28,194 nt of DNA from a virus. The notes under the pieces are model-generated. The model did no database searches, was not told the origin of the DNA, and saw only the letters and a program-made list of their open reading frames with translations. The position numbers and the translations under genes were made by a program. Position 1 is the stretch's first letter. Every line of letters begins with the position of its first letter. Below are positions 16,172 through 22,631 of this stretch, piece after piece. The stretch spans positions 1-28,194 of the IMG/VR virus record IMGVR_UViG_3300006802_000412, one strand, 5' to 3'.

Positions 16172-17039
16172 GCAAATTAAGATACGCGCCTTTTCTGATT
16201 GGGCAACTTCCTTTGCCCTCCACGATAAGATTATCGACCAATTTATGGGAGTGAAGCAACTTCGAGATACGATGATGTTCGTAACCGATGACTCCTATGA
16301 CTATGCGGTAGTCTTTGACCACAAGGGAGACAACGAGATACTTACTCCGAAAGACCGCACTCTTGGCTTTATAACTGAGCCACCTGATAGTACGCATTTT
16401 GATAGGCTTTTAAGCGATTATTGCCTTAGGGTGTACACTTGTGGCTCTGCCGAGAGTTATGGTCTTAGAGGCGATGTTAGGCACTTTCCTATGGGTGTTT
16501 TCTACCACTTGGAAGGTGAGATAGAAGATTATATGGTTTTGCCTCCCAAAACGCATAAGTTGGGGATGGTTTTGAGTGCTACGAGTGGTGGCTTTTACGA
16601 TTATCGGATGAATATTGCCAAGGCGATAGCAACGAGTAGCATAGGCTCTGTGTATGGTAGGGGGTTGAACTTTAAGGGCGTGAAGGGAGAGTTATCCAAC
16701 AAGGCTAACGGCTTGATTCCTTTTGAGTTCTCGGTTTGTATGGAAGGTGGGATATGGGATGGATATATGTCTGATGAGGTCTTGGATGCTGTTTTATGCT
16801 CTTGCATACCGATTTATGTGGGTTGCTCTACGATTACCACCTATGTTCCATTTGCGATACCGCTTGTTCGGTATGACAATCCGAAGGCGGCTATTAAGGA
16901 GATAGAAGATATTTTGGCGAGTGTAAAGTACGAGGAGGTTTATCCTCTAATTTTGTCTTGGAAGAAGAAGTATCTTACCAACTACAACCTATACGAAAAG
17001 ATAAGAGAGTTTATATGCAGCAAGCAATCGACATTGTAA
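16164..17039 (+). CDS. GT10-like (fucosyltransferase-type) glycosyltransferase
   Basis: The start is GTG 16164, overlapping the upstream stop by 8 bases. The 291-residue protein shows a GT-B-like layout. Its C-terminal half has the pattern of alpha-1,3-fucosyltransferases of family GT10: FEFSVCMEGGIWDGYMSDEVLDAVLCSCIPIYVGCS at about 187-222. This corresponds to the family's 'F.ia.EN....YvTEK..da..ag.vPvy.G' segment, although the EN and TEK residues are changed (ME and SDE). The N-terminal half is divergent. The family uses GDP-fucose; whether this protein does cannot be told. Next in the cassette is an FkbM-like gene. Confidence 0.62.
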   Translation: MGKQIKIRAFSDWATSFALHDKIIDQFMGVKQLRDTMMFVTDDSYDYAVVFDHKGDNEILTPKDRTLGFITEPPDSTHFDRLLSDYCLRVYTCGSAESYGLRGDVRHFPMGVFYHLEGEIEDYMVLPPKTHKLGMVLSATSGGFYDYRMNIAKAIATSSIGSVYGRGLNFKGVKGELSNKANGLIPFEFSVCMEGGIWDGYMSDEVLDAVLCSCIPIYVGCSTITTYVPFAIPLVRYDNPKAAIKEIEDILASVKYEEVYPLILSWKKKYLTNYNLYEKIREFICSKQSTL

Positions 17040-17629
17040 CCAAATCATTCAAGGACATTGAGGACATTCTGATAGTCGAAATAAACGCGAGGGATGGCTC
17101 GGTTACTAAGAAGTTGGCTGAGATACCGAGTTCAACTGTTCATTCTTTTGAGCCTTACGCGAGTAAGGTGATACCTAACTTACCGAGTAATGTGATTATG
17201 AATTACAGCGCGGTTATGGAAAAGGATGGAGTTACGAACCTGTGGATTCCAATGGATGGTGAGCGGTATGCATATAACAGGACTACAAGTTATACGGAGG
17301 CGATGCCTCCTTCGGTTACTTACCGAAAGATGATAGAGGTGAAAACTGTTTCTCTTGAATCATATCTTAGGGGGTATGGGCATACTTACATTGACTTGCT
17401 TTGGATTGATTGGTATGAATCTGAGGTGGGTGTTGTAAGGAACTGCCTTGCTTCGGTGGGTTCTACGAGTTTTATGTTCGTTAAGTGGGGTAATTTGACC
17501 GATATGTTTGGCCGGCCGAGGATTGAGCCTATCTTAAATCTGATAGGTGATGATTGGGATGTTATTGCCACATGGGACAGCGATGTACTGCTGGCTAATA
17601 GCCGTTTTGTAGAAAAAACAACAAATTGA
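17015..17629 (+). CDS. Divergent FkbM-like methyltransferase
   Basis: I choose ATG 17015 (204 residues, MQQAIDIVTKSF); an earlier TTG at 16958 would overlap the upstream gene by 82 bases. The fold pattern is FkbM-like: IVEINARDGSVTKKLAEI in the motif I place, SSTVHSFEPYASKV with the FEP motif, then VKTVSLESYLRGYGHTYIDL and LWIDWYESEVGVVRNCL in the place of the KIDxEGxExxVL signature. Compared with the enzyme at 207-875, the DIGAxxG loop and the IDxEG acids are altered, so SAM binding or activity may be weakened. It closes the second transferase cassette and is followed by the portal promoter. Confidence 0.55.
   Translation: MQQAIDIVTKSFKDIEDILIVEINARDGSVTKKLAEIPSSTVHSFEPYASKVIPNLPSNVIMNYSAVMEKDGVTNLWIPMDGERYAYNRTTSYTEAMPPSVTYRKMIEVKTVSLESYLRGYGHTYIDLLWIDWYESEVGVVRNCLASVGSTSFMFVKWGNLTDMFGRPRIEPILNLIGDDWDVIATWDSDVLLANSRFVEKTTN
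17612..17624 (+). repeat. 13-mer GAAAAAACAACAA upstream of portal promoter (copy 1)
   Basis: The 13 bases GAAAAAACAACAA lie 26 bases before the TACCTTTG box at 17638. They recur exactly at 25496-25508, 25 bases before a weaker box at 25521. The constant distance puts it around -33 to -45, where a sigma or UP element would bind. Copy 1 is inside the last codons of the FkbM-like gene. Confidence 0.45.
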
Positions 17630-17637
17630 GTTATTAC

Positions 17638-17645
17638 TACCTTTG
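17638..17645 (+). promoter_or_regulatory. -7 box TACCTTTG for the portal / head operon
   Basis: TACCTTTG is an exact TAnnTTTG match 9 bases after the preceding stop. It would start the transcript near 17650 and drive the head genes from portal through major capsid protein. The first ATG on this RNA is that of a 13-codon ORF at 17664. Confidence 0.6.
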
Positions 17646-17663
17646 TAGCATAAACTTTACGAT

Positions 17664-17705
17664 ATGTGTAAATGTAGAGGAGGAAGAAGGGGAGGTTCAA
17701 GATGA
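17664..17705 (+). CDS. 13-residue Cys/Arg/Gly micro-ORF coupled to the portal gene
   Basis: The sequence ATG TGT AAA TGT AGA ... TGA encodes MCKCRGGRRGGSR. Its TGA overlaps the portal ATG as ATGA (17702-17705), the form used for translational coupling. It is the first ORF on the transcript from the TACCTTTG promoter. The peptide is strongly basic with a CxC. The purine-rich codons that give Gly and Arg also form the Shine-Dalgarno of the portal gene, so the ORF could be a by-product of that site. No homology can be judged at this size. Confidence 0.35.
   Translation: MCKCRGGRRGGSR
17689..17695 (+). promoter_or_regulatory. Strong Shine-Dalgarno GGGGAGG of the portal gene
   Basis: GGGGAGG is followed by a 6-base spacer and ATG 17702, with further AGAGGAGGAAGAAGG just upstream. 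Other starts in the window have A-rich leaders and no such site, as is usual in Bacteroidota, so this one stands out. It fixes the portal start at 17702. Confidence 0.6.
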
Positions 17706-19564
17706 CTCTTGAACAAGCCTCTGAGCTTCTTGAAAAGATTTCTAAAGAATACGCTACCTACGAGACGAAGAAGCGTTCGGACAAGTATTACATTCCGAAC
17801 TTCTATCCTACCTATCGTGAGTGCGTAGAAATGGCTTCGAGGCTTAGGGTTCACTCGGACTATGATGCCTTCCCAGAAAAGTTATTCCGTGAGAAAGCTC
17901 CCAATGAGTTGCCCCACGAGTTCAACTACCGAAAGAACATCTACAAGCCGATAACCGTTCCTTATTTCCACAAGGCGGTTAATGTGGCTGGTCGTGTTTG
18001 GAATAGGCAGAACTACGAGATTAGGTATGCTAATGTTGAGCAGGAGCGGTATTTCAATGAAGAGTATCCGAGGTTTGGCAGTATTGAAACCTACTTTCAG
18101 CAGATAGTAACCTTCGTTACCTTGACTGACCCCAATGCTGTTTTGGGGATTATGCCAGTGAACTTACAGTATCTGGAGGATGGTACTTTCAATGATACGA
18201 TTGAGGTAACGCCAACGGCACATTGTTTTAAGAGCAAGAGGGTATGGGCTTGGAAGGATGAGGAGTATGCCATTATCCGTGCTGATTACAGTAGTAAGGT
18301 TACGCTTGGCTCTGATGGCTCGAAGGAGGTTGAGGATGGGTTGGTCTTTTTCATATTTGACCGCAACGAGATTCAAGTAGCCACTCAAGTAGGCAGAAAG
18401 AGTGATTACATATTCGATATAGAATTATACTACCGCCATAACCTCAATCAACTTCCTTGTGTTCGTTTAGGAGGGATTAGCGTTCAAGAGGATGGCGATT
18501 ACTACTATCAATCGTTTTATACGCCTGCTATCCCTGCCCTTGACCAAGCGGTTAATGACTTCTCTACTTTACAAATGAGCAAGTTTTCTCATGCTTTTTT
18601 GCAGAAGTGGGAGTATGTCGATGAGTGCGATAAGTGTAATGGAAGTGGGCAGATTGAAGAGGCTTTGGGCTTTGAGGATAAGGTGGCGATTGCTTGTTCG
18701 AATTGTGGCGGCACAGGAACGAGGCGGATGTTTGGGCCACTTTCTGTCTATCAAATTCAAGCACCCAATAGGTTTACAACGGAAACCGAGACCAAGATAC
18801 AAGTCCCTCCTGCTGGCTTCATAGACGTTAAGCACGAAATTCTTGACTTCTTGAACAAGCAAGTGATAACCAATATTCAGATGGCTTTCGAGCTTTTGTC
18901 TATTGACGTTATGAACAACGAGAAGATTAGCGGAAGGGAAACGGCAACTGGTAAGGCTATTGACCGAGAGGAGTTATACAGCTTCCTTTTGAGTTTCTCT
19001 GCTGTGGTCTTTTCGGACTTTGAGTTCGCCATCAATATGATAGGTCGGATGCGCTTTGGTGATTCTTGGCAGTCCCCTGCTATCCGTTACCCTCAGAACT
19101 TCGAGATGAGGACTGATGCCGAGCTTACTGCCGAGATTAAAGGTGCGCCATCGTTCTCTAAGGCTATGTTGGCTCAGCAGTACTTAGACACGAGGTTTCC
19201 AATTGAGGAAACAAAGAGTGCCATCATGAAGCTATCTGTTAAGGTTGACCCATACTTTAATTTGGATGCTAAGGAGGTTATGTTGCTTGTGGCTGGTGGT
19301 ATGATTGAGAAGTGGGAAGGCTTAATGCACTTTAAGGTGGAGTCGATTATTAGGGATTTGGTTTATGAGGATGAGGGCTTTTTGGCTTTAGACTACTTAG
19401 AACAAAAGAAAAAGATTGAAGAGGTGGCTAAAAGGCTTGTTCCCAAGAAAAATACACTACCTTTGAGCGACAATATGTCTGCTTATGGCTTACGACAAAA
19501 TAATAGAGCTTCTGGACGAAGTACCGCAGGAGATAGCTCAGAGGAACAAGGAATCGGAGAATAG
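17702..19564 (+). CDS. Portal protein with DnaJ-type zinc-finger insertion
   Basis: The 620-residue protein has the size and layout of a portal. There is a helical N-terminus, a long beta/alpha crown-stem region, then ALDQAVNDFSTLQMSKFSHAF, a long helix, and FLNKQVITNIQMAFELLSIDVM with GRETATGKAIDREELYSFL, resembling the conserved portal segment that carries 'SG.a....'. It forms the dodecameric DNA gate at one head vertex. Inserted at 309-339 are two CxxCxGxG units (C309/C312 and C332/C335), the zinc-binding form of DnaJ. It precedes a MuF-like gene, a standard partner. Its 3' end overlaps that gene by 80 bases, which is long. A strong Shine-Dalgarno and an ATGA link to the micro-ORF decide the start. 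Confidence 0.85.
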   Translation: MTLEQASELLEKISKEYATYETKKRSDKYYIPNFYPTYRECVEMASRLRVHSDYDAFPEKLFREKAPNELPHEFNYRKNIYKPITVPYFHKAVNVAGRVWNRQNYEIRYANVEQERYFNEEYPRFGSIETYFQQIVTFVTLTDPNAVLGIMPVNLQYLEDGTFNDTIEVTPTAHCFKSKRVWAWKDEEYAIIRADYSSKVTLGSDGSKEVEDGLVFFIFDRNEIQVATQVGRKSDYIFDIELYYRHNLNQLPCVRLGGISVQEDGDYYYQSFYTPAIPALDQAVNDFSTLQMSKFSHAFLQKWEYVDECDKCNGSGQIEEALGFEDKVAIACSNCGGTGTRRMFGPLSVYQIQAPNRFTTETETKIQVPPAGFIDVKHEILDFLNKQVITNIQMAFELLSIDVMNNEKISGRETATGKAIDREELYSFLLSFSAVVFSDFEFAINMIGRMRFGDSWQSPAIRYPQNFEMRTDAELTAEIKGAPSFSKAMLAQQYLDTRFPIEETKSAIMKLSVKVDPYFNLDAKEVMLLVAGGMIEKWEGLMHFKVESIIRDLVYEDEGFLALDYLEQKKKIEEVAKRLVPKKNTLPLSDNMSAYGLRQNNRASGRSTAGDSSEEQGIGE

Positions 19565-20306
19565 GTTTTTTGAGCTTATCCTTCTTTTGCTTTCTCGGTT
19601 TAGCTTCGATGATGAAGGAAATGTAGAGCAAACTGATGCCAACTACGCTCGATTCAATGGGATGGTAGATGACATTGAGGAGGCTTTATACGATAGTGGG
19701 TTTTCCGATACGATAGCCTATTTTCAGCAGAGTGTTGAGCAGGTGAAGGGACTTATTGAGGGTGAGTTTAACTTATCCGATGAGAGCGAGATGCTTCGTG
19801 ATACTTTGAATGCCGGGCAAGTGGAGGTTGAGGGGATTGCCGCAGAGGACATTCGTAGTGCTTCAAGGGATATTTCTACCGAGATAGCGAGCCTTATCGT
19901 GTTTTTAATTGTTGCTGGTTCAAGTCGTTCCGCCATTGAGGATTCTTTGGAGGAGTTGATAGTCGGCAATAGTTCTAAACTTGGTGTTGTTTCCCACAAT
20001 ACGAACACGAGGTTTGATTCTGTTTTCTCTGCTGTGGTTCGCTCGTATGCCTATTCGATATACACGCTATTGGGCTTCAATGAGTTTAGGTATGAGGGTG
20101 GCTTGATACAAGATTCAAGACCTTTCTGCGTTGAGCGCAATGGAAATACTTACACTACCGAGCAAGTTAAGTCTTGGGCTGATTTGCCTCAATGGAGGGG
20201 TAGAATGCCAGGGACTACCAAGGAAACGATATTCTTCTATTTGGGGGGGTATCGTTGCCGCCACTGGCTTGTTCCCATTAAGAATGCTGACCAACAAAAC
20301 GCTTAA
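19485..20306 (+). CDS. MuF-like minor head protein
   Basis: The 273-residue protein has a helical N-terminal two thirds and a typical MuF C-terminus: IQDSRPFCVERNGNTYT, followed by LPQWRGRMPGTTKE and LGGYRCRHWLVPI. The SRPFC / GGYxCRH combination is the MuF signature, with Cys and His residues likely to bind metal. MuF proteins sit inside the procapsid near the portal and help head maturation or accompany DNA. ATG 19485 lies within the portal gene, giving an 80-base out-of-frame overlap; no later in-frame ATG leaves an intact N-terminal helix. No toxin domain is fused to it, unlike some MuF proteins. Confidence 0.85.
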   Translation: MAYDKIIELLDEVPQEIAQRNKESENRFFELILLLLSRFSFDDEGNVEQTDANYARFNGMVDDIEEALYDSGFSDTIAYFQQSVEQVKGLIEGEFNLSDESEMLRDTLNAGQVEVEGIAAEDIRSASRDISTEIASLIVFLIVAGSSRSAIEDSLEELIVGNSSKLGVVSHNTNTRFDSVFSAVVRSYAYSIYTLLGFNEFRYEGGLIQDSRPFCVERNGNTYTTEQVKSWADLPQWRGRMPGTTKETIFFYLGGYRCRHWLVPIKNADQQNA

Positions 20307-20317
20307 ACCTTAAAACT

Positions 20318-20602
20318 ATGCAAACAAAAAAGATTAGAGCCATATCTCGCGGAAGTGTGATATGGATTTCTGAGGCTACGGCTAAGAACGCTGATTTTCT
20401 GAAGAAGTACAAGATTACCATTGATGACGCTTCGTTTCAGCCTGTTGAGGCTACTGTGGTTCAGAGGGAGGTAATTCCTGCTGGGCTTCCAGAGGTTGAG
20501 GATATGATTGAAGAGAGGCAAGAAACGGATGTAGAGTCTTTGGATGATGAGCCTTCCGAAGAAAAACCAAAGAGAACGAGAAAACCTAAAACAGAAGAAT
20601 AA
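20318..20602 (+). CDS. Small acidic/basic-tailed protein of the head module
   Basis: The 94-residue protein has a short folded N-terminus (KKIRAISRGSVIWISEATAKNADFLKKYKIT). A long disordered acidic stretch follows (VEDMIEERQETDVESLDDEPSEE), and a basic end (KPKRTRKPKTEE). I recognise no family. The place between MuF and scaffold, and the A/TAATG junction with the scaffold gene, suggest a small internal head or assembly protein. The charge pattern could bind DNA or scaffold. It is expressed with its neighbours; no promoter is seen in the 11-base gap before it. Confidence 0.55.
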   Translation: MQTKKIRAISRGSVIWISEATAKNADFLKKYKITIDDASFQPVEATVVQREVIPAGLPEVEDMIEERQETDVESLDDEPSEEKPKRTRKPKTEE

Positions 20603-21417
20603 TGCCTATTGACCACAAAGAAATGTCGAAGTGGCTCTTTGACAAAGAGCAAGAGTTTGAAACCTTGGATGAGTTTAAGGATTTATTGGCTAAGAAGTAT
20701 GTTAGCCGTGAGGTAGCTGCGGATGATGAGGATATCCGCAACAAGGTTACTGGCAAGACGCTCGGTGCTTTGGAAACTAAGTTCAAGCGTTCATTTGGCT
20801 TGACTGAGGATGAGGTTAAGGGCAAGAAGTTATCCGAGTTGTTTGAGCTTGCCGAGGCTAAGAACAAGGCCTTGATTGATGACCTTCAAAAGCAGATTAA
20901 GAACGCTGATACTCCGCAAGAGTTAAAGGAGCTTCGTGAGCAGTTGGATATGGCCAAAAGACGTGTTACTGAGCAGGAGGATTTGTCGAAGAGTCTGACT
21001 GAAAAGTTAGCTGAAACCGAGGCTTCTTCTGCTACTCGTTTCCAAGAGTATGTAACCAATATGAACGTGGAGAGGGTTAAAAATTCTATTCCTTGGAGCG
21101 ACTTAGCCAACCAATATGCGCGTAGGGGCTTTGAAATGGATATTAAAGAAAAGTATATCTTTGCAATGTCTGATGACAAGTTGATTGTAACGGACAAAAA
21201 CGGCAATCAGATTAAGAACGATAAGGGGACAGGGTATTTGACTGCGGAGGAACTTTATCGTTTGGAGGCTGATAAAGCTGGGTTGATAAAGAAAGCAGGG
21301 GATGCTGGGGGTAGGGCTACCACTTCAAGTGTTAGAACTCCTTCACCAGAAGCCCCAAAAAGATATGCTCACCCAAGGCTTTCGGGACACCTCGAGGCTT
21401 TGAAGCAAGAGAAATAA
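20602..21417 (+). CDS. Putative capsid scaffold protein
   Basis: The 271-residue protein lies directly before the major capsid gene. The middle (about 85-150) is a strong coiled coil: ELAEAKNKALIDDLQKQIKN, then LKELREQLDMAKRRVTEQEDL and SKSLTEKLAETEA. This is the pattern of phage scaffolds such as the GP20 family. The C-terminal third has a small globular part (DKLIVTDKNGNQIKNDKGTGYLTAEEL) and a basic, Pro-rich tail (APKRYAHPRLSGHLEALKQ) that would contact capsid subunits. Scaffolds guide prohead assembly and then leave or are degraded. Its start shares one base with the previous stop. No protease gene is evident nearby. Confidence 0.75.
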   Translation: MPIDHKEMSKWLFDKEQEFETLDEFKDLLAKKYVSREVAADDEDIRNKVTGKTLGALETKFKRSFGLTEDEVKGKKLSELFELAEAKNKALIDDLQKQIKNADTPQELKELREQLDMAKRRVTEQEDLSKSLTEKLAETEASSATRFQEYVTNMNVERVKNSIPWSDLANQYARRGFEMDIKEKYIFAMSDDKLIVTDKNGNQIKNDKGTGYLTAEELYRLEADKAGLIKKAGDAGGRATTSSVRTPSPEAPKRYAHPRLSGHLEALKQEK

Positions 21418-21418
21418 C

Positions 21419-21481
21419 GACACGCTGTGTCTGGCAGACAGTAAGTGCCAAATGTGCTCTGAGGTTAGGCATTAAGTAACC
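21419..21481 (+). promoter_or_regulatory. Structured leader before the major capsid gene
   Basis: The 90-base gap carries three short inverted repeats: GACAC/GTGTC (21419-21431), TGTCT/AGACA (21428-21440) and GGTTA/TAACC (21463-21481). The first two overlap and exclude each other. No T-tract follows and no clear TAnnTTTG box is present, so a processing, stabilising or translation-control role for capsid mRNA is more likely than a promoter or terminator. Confidence 0.35.
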
Positions 21482-21507
21482 GAAAAACCTTTTTAATATC
21501 TAACAAA

Positions 21508-22563
21508 ATGTCTTATTCTTTTAGTGATTTTATTTCTTGTCCAGACCTTCAAGGTCGTCTTGAGGAGGGCTACTTCAAAGGAGACCCTCAAATGTTCCCA
21601 GGGCACATTAACACCCTTCGTGCTGTTACCTCGCCCATGAATGAGCAGGGAATCCTGCAAAGTCAGATTGACACCGGAAACGGCCACTATCGCGCTGTTG
21701 AGGTTGTGTATCAGCCTCGTATGACCGACACTGGTACTTCTTCTTCTGCTGAACTTGATTGTGCCGCAGGGCCTACTTACGGAGAGACCTCTAAGCTTTA
21801 CAACATTGACCCTACGGTTGGTGCTTCTCGCAGTTGGTCTTTTTCTTTGGATGAGCTTGCTCCTCGTTGTGAGGCCGATGAGAACTATGTTGCTCGGCAG
21901 TTGGCTTACCACTTGCAAGCACTTAAGCGGAAGATGAACACCGAGGCTGTTAGCTTTATTGACACTAACTTCGGAAACTTCTCTACTGGTGCAGGTAGCA
22001 CGGTTACTGGTGGCAACTTGCTTACTACCAAAACCAAAAACACCACTACTGGTGTGTACTTGGATGATTACCTTTCCGATGTAACCTACCAATATCAGTT
22101 GGCAGAGGGTTGGGATAGGCCTATCGTTGTGGGTGGTGAGTTGTCTCATAAGTACATGACTGCTGTTCGTAACAGCTGTTGCGCTACTTTGAACGTTGAC
22201 CTTCAGTCGATGATGAGTTCGGATGCTCAGATGTACTTCTTCTTCGAGCCAAAGGCTGATTCTGTTTTCGGTACTGGTGAGTTCGCGTTCTTCGCCCCTG
22301 GTGCTATTCAGCTTATCCGCTACAATGCGTTCAAGGGTGCTAATGGTATCCGTGTAATTAACGACCAAGCCATCAAGAAGGGTACTATCGTTGACCCTGA
22401 AACTGGTTTGGAGTTTGATTACTACGCTCAACTTGACTGTAACCAATGGAAATTCTTCCTTGGCTTAGCATTCGAGTATGTTGGAATGCCTGATGATATG
22501 TTCTTCGCTACCGATGCATTGAGTGGTGTGAACTACATCTTCAATGGTCTGGTGAGCAACTAA
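21508..22563 (+). CDS. Major capsid protein
   Basis: The 351-residue protein follows the scaffold and is followed by a strong terminator. Its structure is mixed alpha/beta with an N-terminal arm, a long helix (ENYVARQLAYHLQALKRKMNTEAVSFI) as in the HK97-type spine helix, and beta-rich P and A domain segments (RPIVVGGELSHKYM, FAFFAPGAIQLIRYNAF). The codons are strongly biased to GCT, GGT, GTT and CGT forms, as expected for the most abundant protein. It contains six cysteines, including the adjacent pair in NSCCAT. I infer HK97 fold from context and helix; the exact family is not identified. The A-rich leader TATCTAACAAAATG serves as start region. Confidence 0.85.
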   Translation: MSYSFSDFISCPDLQGRLEEGYFKGDPQMFPGHINTLRAVTSPMNEQGILQSQIDTGNGHYRAVEVVYQPRMTDTGTSSSAELDCAAGPTYGETSKLYNIDPTVGASRSWSFSLDELAPRCEADENYVARQLAYHLQALKRKMNTEAVSFIDTNFGNFSTGAGSTVTGGNLLTTKTKNTTTGVYLDDYLSDVTYQYQLAEGWDRPIVVGGELSHKYMTAVRNSCCATLNVDLQSMMSSDAQMYFFFEPKADSVFGTGEFAFFAPGAIQLIRYNAFKGANGIRVINDQAIKKGTIVDPETGLEFDYYAQLDCNQWKFFLGLAFEYVGMPDDMFFATDALSGVNYIFNGLVSN

Positions 22564-22586
22564 GAAGGCTTAGTATGTGATGACGA

Positions 22587-22615
22587 GGGGGTGCTGAAAA
22601 GCATCCCCTTTTTTT
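22587..22615 (+). terminator. Intrinsic terminator after the major capsid gene
   Basis: GGGGGTGCT (22587-22595) pairs with AGCATCCCC (22600-22608), nine pairs with one G-U, around a GAAA tetraloop, then seven T residues. This is a textbook strong terminator for the head operon. Confidence 0.93.
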
Positions 22616-22619
22616 ATGT

Positions 22620-22627
22620 TAAATTTG
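22620..22627 (+). promoter_or_regulatory. -7 box TAAATTTG, near-leaderless promoter for the neck genes
   Basis: TAAATTTG matches TAnnTTTG and lies five bases after the terminator T-tract. CCCT and ATG 22632 follow, the same spacing and letters as at 15293-15307. The transcript would begin at or next to the start codon. Confidence 0.6.
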
Positions 22628-22631
22628 CCCT

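Noticed and set aside
16958-17014. TTG 16958 as start of the FkbM-like gene
   Set aside because: It would overlap the upstream gene by 82 bases and add a charged, unrelated segment; ATG 17015 begins where homology-like sequence begins.
21493-22446. 317-codon open frame on the minus strand opposite the major capsid gene
   Set aside because: It mirrors a highly codon-biased gene. Its translation is rich in Thr, Ser, Arg and Val with no motif, and no minus-strand start signal is present; a shadow frame is far more likely.
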